From: Spirochaetota bacterium
GTDB lineage: Bacteria; Spirochaetota; UBA12135; COTS27; JAFLEE01
Direction of reading: 5' to 3'
DNA: 64,000 nt
Assembly (NCBI GenBank): GCA_017302015.1
Contig: JAFLEE010000001.1
Location: 109,361-173,360, forward strand
Within the stretch, counting starts at the first letter, position 1. Each line of letters begins with the position of its first letter. The notes beneath the pieces are model-generated. The model was not told the origin of the DNA and did no database searches. It saw nothing but the letters and a program-made list of their open reading frames with translations. A program made the position numbers and the translations under genes. Of the stretch, positions 35,168-44,292 are shown piece by piece.

Positions 35168-36106
35168 TCAGAGGCTCCACGAATCGGCCCATCGGATAAA
35201 GGGCCTGGGAGCCTCCCGGCCCGGAACCTTCCGGAATTCGATCGGCAACCAGACATAGGTGGAGGCGGCCAAATCTTCGGGCACCCAGCGATCGGCCATG
35301 AAGATGAAGCGGCCCGGCTTGCCGGCCACGGGGAGGACGAAGGTGCTCTGGGCGCCGAAGGTGGTCTCGCTGCCCTCCCCCAGGCAGGGGTTCCCCAATT
35401 CCTTCCAATCGGCGAAGAGGGCGGGCGCCACCGCGGAGCGGGCTTCGTTCGGGGCCCACCCCGTGCAATCCGAGCCTAGGAAATAATAGCGCCCTTCATG
35501 GTGGAAGACGCAGGGCGCCTCCATGTACCTACCGTGGAACTGGGTACATTGAATTCCCGTCGGCTTGGTGAAGGTATCGTCCAAGCGGCAGAAGACCAAA
35601 TTGGCGTTCGCGTCGCTGGCGAAGACCAGATAAGCCGCCCCATCGACGTCCATGAAAACCGTGCAGTCGCGGAACATCCTCCCATTGGGCTGCAGGACTT
35701 CCACGAAAGTAAACGGGCCCTGGGGCGAATCCGACACCGCCACCCCGGCCAGGGCGCCCGCATGCCCCCAGCCCTTGCGGTCGTGGTGCCACCACATGAC
35801 GAACTTCCCGGTCTTCGCGTTGTAGATGACCTTGGGCCGCTCGATCTTGCACCCCGAAACCAGCGGATGCGATTCATCCTCCACTACCTTGAGCGCGATG
35901 CCCAAAGACTTCCAGTGGTAGAGATCCTCGGACCGGTAGCAGGAGACGCCGATGCGGGCATCCTGATTGGAGGGGCCCCGGGGCCGCGCCTCGCCATACC
36001 AATAGTATTGGCCCCCGTGGAAAAGCACGCCGCCCCCATGGGCATTGATGGGTTCGCCGTCGAGGTCCAGCCAGGGCCGGCCGGGATGGAATGCGTTCTG
36101 GGGCAC
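35168..36106 (-). CDS. Glycoside hydrolase family 43 (subfamily 24-like; exo-beta-1,3-galactanase type)
   Basis: 312 residues, no signal peptide with this start. The five-bladed propeller begins FHPGRPWLDLDGEPINAHGG, followed by YYWYGE and IERPKVIYNAKTGKFVMWW, all typical of the GH43_24 group whose characterised members release galactose from beta-1,3-galactans. MEAPCVFHHEGRYYF is the third conserved block. The GTG at 36106 is chosen because CAGGAG lies 7 nt upstream; longer starts lack a ribosome-binding site. Divergent from the LacI regulator, its probable controller. If cytoplasmic, it would trim imported oligosaccharides. Confidence 0.85.
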   Translation of the reverse strand: MPQNAFHPGRPWLDLDGEPINAHGGGVLFHGGQYYWYGEARPRGPSNQDARIGVSCYRSEDLYHWKSLGIALKVVEDESHPLVSGCKIERPKVIYNAKTGKFVMWWHHDRKGWGHAGALAGVAVSDSPQGPFTFVEVLQPNGRMFRDCTVFMDVDGAAYLVFASDANANLVFCRLDDTFTKPTGIQCTQFHGRYMEAPCVFHHEGRYYFLGSDCTGWAPNEARSAVAPALFADWKELGNPCLGEGSETTFGAQSTFVLPVAGKPGRFIFMADRWVPEDLAASTYVWLPIEFRKVPGREAPRPFIRWADSWSL

Positions 36107-36385
36107 GGGGAAACTCCTGGTTGTCGACACGTTCGACCCGGGGGGATCCCAGGATGATGCCATCGGAAGCCGGGAACTTTCCAAAGGCGGCCCACAGGGA
36201 CGGTACTTGATAAGACCGCCTTCACGCCCCAAAAATTCCCGGATCGCGCCCGAAACCCACAGAATATGGGGGGATTTGAAATCCGAAGGCGAAGCCTTGA
36301 CGACCCCCGTCTTTTTCCCTAAAATACTCAGGAATGGTAACTATATCATTTCCGGCCCCAATGTTGACCTATCCCCTATCCGGGA

Positions 36386-37489
36386 ATGACCGCGATTGAA
36401 AAACCGCACCTACGAGCCCATGGAGTACCTCCCCTGAAGCCCCGCACCAGCCTCAACGACGTCGCCCGGAAAGCCAAGGTGAGCCCCATGACCGCCTCCC
36501 GGGTATTCGCCGACCCCGAGCGGGTGAAGGAGGCCACCCGGCTGCGCGTGCTCGAGGTGGCCGGCCGCCTGGGGTACCGGAAAGACCTCTACGCCAGCAT
36601 CAATTCGAAAAAACGGGGGCGCCTACCGGCCGACCGGACCATCCTCTTCAATTGCCGCTTCGAGCAGCTCCTCGAGCCCTCCACGTTCCCCTTCTTCTCC
36701 CTCGTCTATTTCCATTTCCTGCGGGCGATCATGAAACGCGGCTGGCGGACGGTGCTCACCGATGTGGAGGCCGACCCGGCTTCCTTCGTCAACGCGGGGG
36801 CGGGCGACGCCCTGGTGCTCTGCGGCGATGTGGACGGGGCCGCCCTCGGGGTGGCGGAGCGCCAAGCCGCGGGAACGCCCATCCTCGCGCTCTGCGCCGG
36901 GCCGGTGGCGCCCCACACGATCGACCCCGATGACGCCCGGGGCGGCGCCATGGCGGCGGAGTACTTCCACGCCCGCGGCCACCGCCACGTGGCCGTCTTC
37001 TTTTCACCAAAGAACCGAAACCACGTCGATCGCCGTACGGCCTTCGAGGACCGCCTCGCCGCCCTCGATCCCGCGGCCCGCATCGACGCCGTGCCCATGG
37101 ATCTCACCCGGGATCGCGTCCGCACCGATGCCTTGGCGGAAGCGACGCTCTCCGGCTATTTCGGGGACTTGGGCGCCCTTCCCGATTCGGTCTTCGTGGT
37201 GAATAGTTATAGCGCCCACCTCGTCTGGCGCTACCTGAGGAAGCGCGGGGTCTCCGTCCCCGGCCAGATCGGCTTCCTCGGCTACGATAACCCGCCCTTC
37301 TACCAGGAGACCGAAGTGCCCCTCTCGCGCATCTGGTTCGACCCCGGGGCCGTGGGTCAGGAGGCGGCGGCGCGCGTCGCCGTGCTCCTGGAGAAGCCCG
37401 CCTCCCGGCCGAACCGCATCCTCCTTCCCGTTTCCCTCATCGATTGCGCTTCCGTCCTACCCAAGACCCCGGGCACGCAATCAGCATGA
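36386..37489 (+). CDS. LacI-family transcriptional regulator
   Basis: 367 residues. The N-terminal LacI helix-turn-helix and hinge start near residue 21 (TSLNDVARKAKVSPMTASRV), followed by a ligand-binding domain with FSPKNRNHVDRRTAF and IGFLGYDNPPF. It should repress a sugar-use gene until an inducer binds. Divergent from GH43 and 41 bp upstream of the large CBM/GH protein on the same strand, so it probably controls both. The upstream region (36300-36385) is AT-rich and includes TTGACC at 36364. The start has no clear ribosome-binding site. Confidence 0.88.
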   Translation: MTAIEKPHLRAHGVPPLKPRTSLNDVARKAKVSPMTASRVFADPERVKEATRLRVLEVAGRLGYRKDLYASINSKKRGRLPADRTILFNCRFEQLLEPSTFPFFSLVYFHFLRAIMKRGWRTVLTDVEADPASFVNAGAGDALVLCGDVDGAALGVAERQAAGTPILALCAGPVAPHTIDPDDARGGAMAAEYFHARGHRHVAVFFSPKNRNHVDRRTAFEDRLAALDPAARIDAVPMDLTRDRVRTDALAEATLSGYFGDLGALPDSVFVVNSYSAHLVWRYLRKRGVSVPGQIGFLGYDNPPFYQETEVPLSRIWFDPGAVGQEAAARVAVLLEKPASRPNRILLPVSLIDCASVLPKTPGTQSA

Positions 37490-37530
37490 CGCACCACCCC
37501 GCCCCGACTCGCCCAATTTTGGGAGGACCC

Positions 37531-40500
37531 ATGACGACACGATCCACCCGCGCCCTGATCCTGCTCCTCGCCTTCGGGTTCGCTTCGGCTTCGCAAGCCA
37601 TTCCGCCCGGTTTTTCCCTCGAGAACGGGGGATTCGAAGACGGGGTGAAGAATTGGGCCTGGGAACAATACAAGGGCCTTCCCGAGCCGGGCCGGCTCGA
37701 AACCGCGGGGTCCTACGAGGGCCGCGCCCATTACCGGCTCGGTCTGCCCGGGGTGGAGGGCCTTCGCTTCGTGAACACGGGCACCTTCCCCATCCTGCCC
37801 GGAAGCACCTATCAGCTGCGAATCGCCCTCGCGTGCGAAGACGTCCCCGAGCATGGGGCCTTCGTTCGCATCCTCCAATACGGCACCGAAAAGGGCGAGA
37901 AGAACGAGCCCCAGGGCTGGGTCGTCGCGCCGGGGGCGAAAGACGGAGACCTCCTCTCAACCGGGGGCACCCATGGGTGGAAAGAGTGGACCTTCACCAT
38001 CCCCCCGGACCGCCTCAAACCGAGCACCCGACGGCTGGGCCTCTACGTCTACCACCGCGAAATCGGTGTGGGGTCGGTCCGAATCGACGGTATCGATTTT
38101 GCGCCGGTCGCGGGCACCATCCCGGCCGATGCCTTGGAGCGCCTAAAGCGCGATGCTACTGTGAGTGCGACCCGCAAGACCGAAGCACCCGACCCGGCCG
38201 AAAAGCCCCAACGCGGCAACTTGCTCCCGGGCGATACCAGTTTCGAAACCGGCGTCGGCGTGTGGCCCCAAACACGGAGGGCGGAAGGGGGCACCCACGG
38301 AGGATCCTCCCTCCTCGCGCCGTCTTCGCTCATGGCGTTCCGGGGGCCCAACGTCTACACGGTGGTGCGCAAGGGGACGAATTACACGCTCTCCCTCGAT
38401 GCCCGCAGCGACGGAGACCTGAGCCTGCTCGTCGATCTCTGGAACCTCGAATACCGGATCATGAAGCGCGAACGCCTCGCCGTCACCCCGAAATGGACCC
38501 GCTTCACCATCGCCCTCCCCCCCCAGCCGATGGTCCATTCCCTCTATCTCGCCTTCACCAAGGAGCAGCCCGGCGACCTCCAATTGGACGCCCTCCAATT
38601 CGAGGCGGGGGCCGCGAGCTCCTACCATTGCGCCGAGCCTTTCCTCGCCGATGCCGAGATCCTCGGCCGCGACCCGGGGAGCGTCTTCCTCGCAGGAGGC
38701 GCGCGCCTCGACATCGGGGTGCGCTTCTACAACGAATCCCATCCCGGCGAGATCTTCCGCATCGATGCCGTGACCCGGGACTTCGACGGCAAGGAGAAGG
38801 TCCGCCGCAGCCTCTCCATCCCCGTGCCCCGCGGGAGATCCGAGAACGTCGCCGTGCCCATGCTCGAATCGCGCGTCAACGGGTACTTCCTCTGCTCCCT
38901 GGAGGTCACCGACCCCGCCGGAAAATCGGTCCTAAAAAAAGAAATTCCCGCGGTGGTCGTGCCGCCTCCCTTGCATCCGGGCGAGGATCCCGACTCGTTC
39001 TTCGGCGTCCAAGGCGGCGGGGTGGCCCCCGAGGCCCTCGCGCGCCTGGGCGCAAAATGGTACCGGTCGTTCCGCGGGTGGCGTTGGTTGGAACCCAAGC
39101 AGGGGAAACTCACCCTGGCCCCTGTCCAATGGCTTCCCTGGCGCACCAACGGGTTTTCCCTCATGGAGACCCTCCAAGTCACGCTCATGCCGGATTGGGC
39201 CAAGGCCCCGGACGGAAAGGTGAAGGACCCCGCGGAGGTGAACGCCTTCGCCCTCTCCATGCTCGAACGCCTCGGGTCGAACGCCCGATATTGGGAGATC
39301 GAGAACGAGCCCGATCTCGTCTTCCCCTCCTCCGCCAAGCTCAGCACCGAGGCGGGCGCCGCCTATTACGCGCAGATCGTGCGGGAGACCTCCCGCGCCA
39401 TCCGCGCGGCCTCCCCGCAGGCGAAGATCATGGCCAGCGGCGTCTCGGGCGGCGATTTCGACGGGTGGGCCTTCTCGCGGGAAGCCTTCCGCCTCGCGCC
39501 GAACTCCTTCGATATCTGGGCCTTCCACCCCTACGCGCCCACGCGCAACCTGGGCCCCGCCGGCCTTTCGGTCTCCCCCGAGGACAACCGGATGCGCGAA
39601 AAACTCCTCGACGCCGAGGCCAAGGTCTCGGAATGGGGAGGAAAACAGCGCCTTTGGATCGGCGAACTCGGATGGGCCTTCGACATCAAGGAGCCCGTCT
39701 CGAGCCCCCATGCCAAGCGCCAAGCCGAGATCGTCGCGCGCGCCTATATCCTGGCCCGTTCCGTCGCCGCGGTGGAACGCCTCTTCTGGTTCACCCTTCT
39801 GGGAACCTTGGAAGGCGGCTATGAATACGGCATATGGCGCGACGAGCGCACGCCGCTTCCCGCGGTGGCCGCCTACGGAGCCTGCGCGCGGCTCCTCGAC
39901 CACACGCGCCCGGTGAAGGCCGTCTACGAGAGCGAAGTGCGCGCCTATGTCTTCCGCCGGGAGGACGGCGCCGCCGTGGCCGCCCTCTGGAAGCACCGGG
40001 GCACCCCCACCGAATTGGAACTCGCCTTGCCCCCGGGGCGCCTACGCCTCACCGATGTCGTCGGCGCCTCCCCCGCCGCGGCCGCCCGCGGCGATCATGC
40101 CCTGGTGCCGCTGACGAGCGCGCCGATCTACCTCGAAGTCCCCGGGCTTTCCCCCGAGGCCCTCGCCGCCGCCATCGAAGCCGGTAAAATCGCCATGGAT
40201 CCCGTCACCCTCACCGTGAGCCTCGGCGATTCCTCCGCCTTGCGCGCCGTCGTGAAGAACAACCTGCCACGGCCGGTGGCGGGAACCCTGAAACTCGATT
40301 GCCCCCCGGGGCTCGCCGCGCCCAGCAATTCCTTCGCCCTCCGTCTCGAGCCCGCGGGCACCGCCGCCTTCGTCTTCCGCCTCCAGGGGGAAGCCTCCGA
40401 TCCCCAGGCCGCCCTTCGGCTCACCGCGGAGACGGCGGAAGGGAGCGTGGGGCGAAGCCTTCCGCTCAAGGCCGACGCCTGCCCGAGACTGACCCCGCGG

Positions 40501-41106
40501 TTCGGGGAAGATTTCGGGGGATGGGAGAACGCCGCCCGTATCGTCTTGGCGGACCGTTCCTTCATCCAACCCCCCGACGCCGCCGTCGTCTGGAAAGACG
40601 TGGCCAACCTGGAAGTGGAGGCCCGCTTCTCCTGGGACGACCGCTTTTTCTATTTCGCCGCCCTCGTGAAGGATGACGTCTTCTTCCAGGAGAAGCAGGG
40701 CGCTTCGCTCTTCGGCGGCGACAGCATCCAACTCGCCTTCGATGCCCGCAATGACGGCGTCGAAAATGTCTCCGGCTATGACGACAACGACCACGAGTTC
40801 GGCATGGCCCTCTGCCACAACGGGGCGACCCTGGTGCGCTACGCCGGCCCGAAGGCGCTCCCGATGGGGCCGGCCGTTGCCGGGGCGAAACTCCAGATCG
40901 TCAACCGCGGGAAGGAAACCTTCTACCAGCTCGCCCTTCCATGGGAAGCCCTCGCGCCCCTCTATCCCGCCGCCGGGCGCCGCTTCGGCTTCAATTTCAT
41001 CGTCAACGATAACGACGGCCACGGCCGCAAGTACTGGATGGGGCCCACCCCGGGCATCGGGGAGGGAAAAACTCCCGGCGTCTACCGGAAGTATGTGCTG
41101 AGGTAA
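37531..41106 (+). CDS. Secreted multidomain glycosidase: CBM4_9-like, GH39/GH5-like barrel, CBM9
   Basis: 1191 residues. Signal peptide MTTRSTRALILLLAFGFASASQA. CBM4_9-like domains at about 28-200 (ENGGFEDG) and 230-370 (GDTSFETG). A clan GH-A barrel at about 500-790 has YWEIENEPD (near 592) as acid/base and LWIGELGWAF (near 712) as nucleophile, closest in style to GH39. A C-terminal CBM9/DOMON-like domain from about 1000 (FSWDDRFFYFAALVKDD, FGGDSIQLAFD) binds polysaccharide ends in characterised members. GGGAGGA 3-4 nt before the ATG. Downstream of LacI. The substrate is unknown; GH39 includes xylosidases and iduronidases. Confidence 0.82.
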   Translation: MTTRSTRALILLLAFGFASASQAIPPGFSLENGGFEDGVKNWAWEQYKGLPEPGRLETAGSYEGRAHYRLGLPGVEGLRFVNTGTFPILPGSTYQLRIALACEDVPEHGAFVRILQYGTEKGEKNEPQGWVVAPGAKDGDLLSTGGTHGWKEWTFTIPPDRLKPSTRRLGLYVYHREIGVGSVRIDGIDFAPVAGTIPADALERLKRDATVSATRKTEAPDPAEKPQRGNLLPGDTSFETGVGVWPQTRRAEGGTHGGSSLLAPSSLMAFRGPNVYTVVRKGTNYTLSLDARSDGDLSLLVDLWNLEYRIMKRERLAVTPKWTRFTIALPPQPMVHSLYLAFTKEQPGDLQLDALQFEAGAASSYHCAEPFLADAEILGRDPGSVFLAGGARLDIGVRFYNESHPGEIFRIDAVTRDFDGKEKVRRSLSIPVPRGRSENVAVPMLESRVNGYFLCSLEVTDPAGKSVLKKEIPAVVVPPPLHPGEDPDSFFGVQGGGVAPEALARLGAKWYRSFRGWRWLEPKQGKLTLAPVQWLPWRTNGFSLMETLQVTLMPDWAKAPDGKVKDPAEVNAFALSMLERLGSNARYWEIENEPDLVFPSSAKLSTEAGAAYYAQIVRETSRAIRAASPQAKIMASGVSGGDFDGWAFSREAFRLAPNSFDIWAFHPYAPTRNLGPAGLSVSPEDNRMREKLLDAEAKVSEWGGKQRLWIGELGWAFDIKEPVSSPHAKRQAEIVARAYILARSVAAVERLFWFTLLGTLEGGYEYGIWRDERTPLPAVAAYGACARLLDHTRPVKAVYESEVRAYVFRREDGAAVAALWKHRGTPTELELALPPGRLRLTDVVGASPAAAARGDHALVPLTSAPIYLEVPGLSPEALAAAIEAGKIAMDPVTLTVSLGDSSALRAVVKNNLPRPVAGTLKLDCPPGLAAPSNSFALRLEPAGTAAFVFRLQGEASDPQAALRLTAETAEGSVGRSLPLKADACPRLTPRFGEDFGGWENAARIVLADRSFIQPPDAAVVWKDVANLEVEARFSWDDRFFYFAALVKDDVFFQEKQGASLFGGDSIQLAFDARNDGVENVSGYDDNDHEFGMALCHNGATLVRYAGPKALPMGPAVAGAKLQIVNRGKETFYQLALPWEALAPLYPAAGRRFGFNFIVNDNDGHGRKYWMGPTPGIGEGKTPGVYRKYVLR

Positions 41107-41107
41107 G

Positions 41108-41174
41108 CCCCCGGAGGAGCCTGCGACCAACCGCCGGGGGATCGGATCGAACGGAACCCTTTCAAATCCGATCC
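41108..41174. terminator. Two adjacent inverted repeats after the CBM/GH protein
   Basis: First pair: CCCCCGG (41108-41114) and CCGGGGG (41134-41140). Second pair: GGATCGGAT (41139-41147) and ATCCGATCC (41166-41174), perfect over 9 bp with an 18-nt spacer. The first is a likely terminator. The second could be a terminator or an operator for the AraC gene at 41288. Confidence 0.5.
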
Positions 41175-41287
41175 GTCGACTGAGAGAAAAGGTACGGTGG
41201 GTAAGGCGCGCCAGGAGCGCCCCTATGGAACAATAGACGGCCGATGCAGGGCTGGGGCCGCCCACGCCCTGGCTCCGGTCCAATCCC

Positions 41288-42031
41288 ATGAAACTCCATT
41301 TCTGCTTTTCGACCCATTTGCCCGCGGGCTTCCGGGTGCCCCGCCATGCCCATGACGTGCTCGAACTCGTCTATTATCTGTCCGGTACCGGCCGCACCCG
41401 GATGGGGGGAGAGAGCTACCCCATCGCCCACAATCACTTCGCCATCATCCCCGGGGGCATGCTCCACGATGAGGCGACGGGAGGCCCGGTCAGCACCGTT
41501 TGCCTAGGACTCGGGGAAAGCGGCCTCGAAACGCACCGGGGCTACTTTTCGGACGCGGGGGGCTCCCTTCGGCGGCTCCTCGAACTCATGCTGGTCGAGA
41601 ACCGCCAGCGCAAGCCCGGCTACGGCGCCATCCTCGAGGGGTTGGCCACCCAGGCGACGGGCATGGTCGTCCGGATCCGGGCCACCGAACCCAGGGCGCC
41701 GCAAAAAATCCATCTGGTAGAAAGCGCCTTGGCGATCATCAAGGAAACCCGGGGCCAGGTGAAGGTGCGCCAATTGGCCGATGACCTTTTCGTTAGCGAA
41801 GACTACCTCTCCCACCTCATCCGCGACCATACCCGCCATTCCCCGATCCGGCATATCATCGCCGAACGCCTAGCCCATGCCGAAACGGCCCTCTCGGGTT
41901 CCAAAACCCCGGTGTCGGAAATCGCCCGCCTCTGCGGGTTCGAAAGCCCCAATCATTTCTCGCGTCTCTTCAAGAAGAACCGGGGGCTCACGCCCGCGGC
42001 CTACCGCCGGGCGCAGTCAAAAAAAGCATAG
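41288..42031 (+). CDS. AraC-family transcriptional regulator
   Basis: 247 residues. The N-terminal cupin sensor (HAHDVLELVYYLSGTGRTRM, with PRHAH metal- or sugar-binding-type His residues) is followed by the AraC double helix-turn-helix (VRQLADDLFVSEDYLSHLIR ... RLCGFESPNHFSRLFKKNRG). Members usually activate a sugar gene on ligand binding. It is 92 bp upstream of the agarase-like gene on the same strand, its likely target. There is no strong ribosome-binding site at the ATG (GGCTCCGGT region). Confidence 0.88.
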   Translation: MKLHFCFSTHLPAGFRVPRHAHDVLELVYYLSGTGRTRMGGESYPIAHNHFAIIPGGMLHDEATGGPVSTVCLGLGESGLETHRGYFSDAGGSLRRLLELMLVENRQRKPGYGAILEGLATQATGMVVRIRATEPRAPQKIHLVESALAIIKETRGQVKVRQLADDLFVSEDYLSHLIRDHTRHSPIRHIIAERLAHAETALSGSKTPVSEIARLCGFESPNHFSRLFKKNRGLTPAAYRRAQSKKA

Positions 42032-42123
42032 TAAAAAGCGGTTTTGTGCCCTTTGGCGGGGGCTCCATCTGCGATCCTTAATCGAACCGCCGGCCGATGC
42101 CGCGAACCAAAGGACAACCGATC

Positions 42124-44238
42124 ATGCGATCCAACGACCGTTCACCCCGCGGCGCTCGCCGTGCTTTTCCCGGCGCCTTCCGATGGGCGATGCTTCCCTT
42201 GATGCTCCTCAGCGGCGGACTCGCCGCCCTGGATCTGGTCGACTTTTCCAAAGAGGAATGGTTCTCCCGGGGCCCCCTCGAGGATATCTCGGTTAAAAAA
42301 TCCGCGCAGGAGTTCGGCGAGAGCGCCCTGGTCCAGACCGGGATGAAGAGCCCCTGGCCCTCCTATTATCTCGTCCCCGAGAACGCCTGGGACCTTTCGG
42401 GCTTCGGGGAGATCTCCTTCCCGGTCAAAAATCTCGACCGGGAACCCATGATGCTCTACTGCAAGGTGGTGAGCGCCTCCGCCACCGGGGCGAGAAAATC
42501 GAGCACCTTCATCACCTTGGTGGAGGGCGAGCGGCAGGAGCGCATCCATATCCCCCTCATCCCCCTCCAGGCCACGGGCACGCTCAAGGCCAGCGATTTC
42601 TTCGGCATGCGGGGCCTGCCGTTTTTTGGTGCCGACGGGCTCTATCCCGAAAAGATCGAGAAAATTGTCCTATTCGTCTTCAAGCCTTCCAGGGTCCATC
42701 GCTTCGCGGTGGGCCTCCTCCAGGCCTCGGGAGAGCCCGCCCTTTCCCGGCTCCCCAAAGATCCGTTCCCCTTCATCGACCGCTTCGGGCAATTTCGCCA
42801 CAAGGAATGGCCCGGAAAGATCGGGGCGTCCGGCGAATATGCCGCCCGAAGGCAGCTCGAAGACGCCGACCTGAAAAGCCACCCGGCTCCGGGGGATTGG
42901 GACCGTTTCGGGGGCGACGGAAAGGGTCCGCGGTTAGCGGCCACCGGGGCCTTCCGCGTCGAAAAAGTCGGGGGCAAATGGCTCTTTGTAGACCCCGATG
43001 GAGGCGCCTTTTTTTCCCACGGGCTAAATTGCGTGGGTTACCAGGACCCGGTGGGCCTTGCGGGCCGGGAAACCTGGTTCCAAAGCCTCCCCCCCGACTC
43101 GGGCGCCACGGGCGTTTTCTATAGCGACCTCCCGCCTTGGATCGCTCCCGCAAATCCTTTCTACGGGAAAACCAACCGCGTCTTCAATTTTTTCCAGTTC
43201 AACCTAAGCGAAAAATACGGCCCCCGCTGGGAAGCCTCCTTCGAAGAAACCACCCGGCGGCGGCTGCCCAGTTGGGGGCTCAATACGGTGGGCAATTGGT
43301 CCCTGACGGCGCTCTCCCGCGGGGCCACCACGCCCTACACGGCGACCACCTACTCGATGGGCCCCGCCATCTCGGCCCGGGGCCTGCGGTTTCCCGACCC
43401 CTTCGATCCGGGCTTCCGGGAGAAAACCATCGAACGCATCCGAGGCGAAGTGGGCCCGGTGGCGGATGACCCCTGGTGCCTCGGGGTCTTCGTCGACAAC
43501 GAGAGGCCCTGGGGAGACGAGTTGGGGCTCGCTTTGGCGGTGCTGGCGTCGCCCCCGAGCCAAGCGGCTAAAATCGCCCTGCGGCGCAAGCTCATGGGCC
43601 GCGATGCGGCGATCGAAGGCCTCAACCGGCGGTGGGGAAGCGCCTACCCCAGTTGGGAAGCGTTCCTGGAATCGACGAACGCGGCTCCGGAGGCCGCCAA
43701 ATCAGATCTAACGAACTTCTATCGCGACCTGGCGGAAGCCTATTTCAGCACGATCAAGGCGGTGCTCAAGGAAGTGGCTCCGAAACGCCTCTACCTCGGG
43801 TGCCGTTTTTCCACCAGCAACCCCTTGGTGGCTGCGGCGGCCGGAAAATCATGCGACGTGGTGAGCTTCAATATCTATTCCCGATCGCCGACCTACATGA
43901 ACCGGGCCCTCGCCGAAGTCGGAGACCGTCCGGTGATCATCGGCGAGTTCCATTTCGGCGCCTTGGACCGGGGCCTCTTCCACGGCGGCCTGGTCCCGGT
44001 GAAGGACCAGGCCGAGCGCGCGGTGGCCTACGAGCTCTACGTCGCCGATTGCCTGCGCCATCCGCAGATCGTGGGATGCCACTATTTCCAGTATACGGAT
44101 CAACCCGCGGTGGGCCGAGTGCACGACGGGGAAAATTACCAGATCGGCTTTATCGACATCGCGGACCAGCCCTACCCCGAATTGGTGGCGGCGAGCCGGA
44201 AAATGGGGGCCGCGCTCTACCGCCTTCCCCGGCAATAA
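42124..44238 (+). CDS. Secreted agarase-like glycoside hydrolase (GH50-like)
   Basis: 704 residues. Signal sequence RWAMLPLMLLSGGLAALD after a basic n-region. A beta-sandwich of about 170 residues (DLVDFSKEEWFSRG) is followed by a TIM barrel from about residue 290 (KWLFVDPDGGAFFSHGLNCV, LPSWGLNTVGNWS, DPWCLGVFVDNERPWG). Glu in FVDNERPWG (near 458) and Glu in IIGEFHFG (near 608) are the likely acid/base and nucleophile. The layout and motifs resemble GH50 beta-agarases, so beta-galactan hydrolysis is the best guess. AAAGGA 9 nt before the ATG. Downstream of AraC. Confidence 0.72.
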   Translation: MRSNDRSPRGARRAFPGAFRWAMLPLMLLSGGLAALDLVDFSKEEWFSRGPLEDISVKKSAQEFGESALVQTGMKSPWPSYYLVPENAWDLSGFGEISFPVKNLDREPMMLYCKVVSASATGARKSSTFITLVEGERQERIHIPLIPLQATGTLKASDFFGMRGLPFFGADGLYPEKIEKIVLFVFKPSRVHRFAVGLLQASGEPALSRLPKDPFPFIDRFGQFRHKEWPGKIGASGEYAARRQLEDADLKSHPAPGDWDRFGGDGKGPRLAATGAFRVEKVGGKWLFVDPDGGAFFSHGLNCVGYQDPVGLAGRETWFQSLPPDSGATGVFYSDLPPWIAPANPFYGKTNRVFNFFQFNLSEKYGPRWEASFEETTRRRLPSWGLNTVGNWSLTALSRGATTPYTATTYSMGPAISARGLRFPDPFDPGFREKTIERIRGEVGPVADDPWCLGVFVDNERPWGDELGLALAVLASPPSQAAKIALRRKLMGRDAAIEGLNRRWGSAYPSWEAFLESTNAAPEAAKSDLTNFYRDLAEAYFSTIKAVLKEVAPKRLYLGCRFSTSNPLVAAAAGKSCDVVSFNIYSRSPTYMNRALAEVGDRPVIIGEFHFGALDRGLFHGGLVPVKDQAERAVAYELYVADCLRHPQIVGCHYFQYTDQPAVGRVHDGENYQIGFIDIADQPYPELVAASRKMGAALYRLPRQ

Positions 44239-44272
44239 GCCACAACGGAATCACGATCCGACAGGCGGACCC

Positions 44273-44288
44273 TCACGGAAACCCGTGA
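44273..44288. terminator. Hairpin between convergent genes
   Basis: Perfect 6-bp stem (TCACGG 44273-44278, CCGTGA 44283-44288) with an AAAC loop, between stops at 44238 (+) and 44293 (-). No T tract. Confidence 0.4.
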
Positions 44289-44292
44289 ACGG

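Noticed and set aside
36310..36385. LacI operator in the GH43/LacI divergent region
   Set aside because: Only imperfect partial symmetry around GGTAACTATATC was seen, without the usual central CG; too weak to annotate.
5709..41235. Shared 11-mer ATGGAACAATA upstream of the flavoprotein and of AraC at 41288
   Set aside because: Two copies of an 11-mer are expected by chance in 64 kb and the positions relative to start codons differ.
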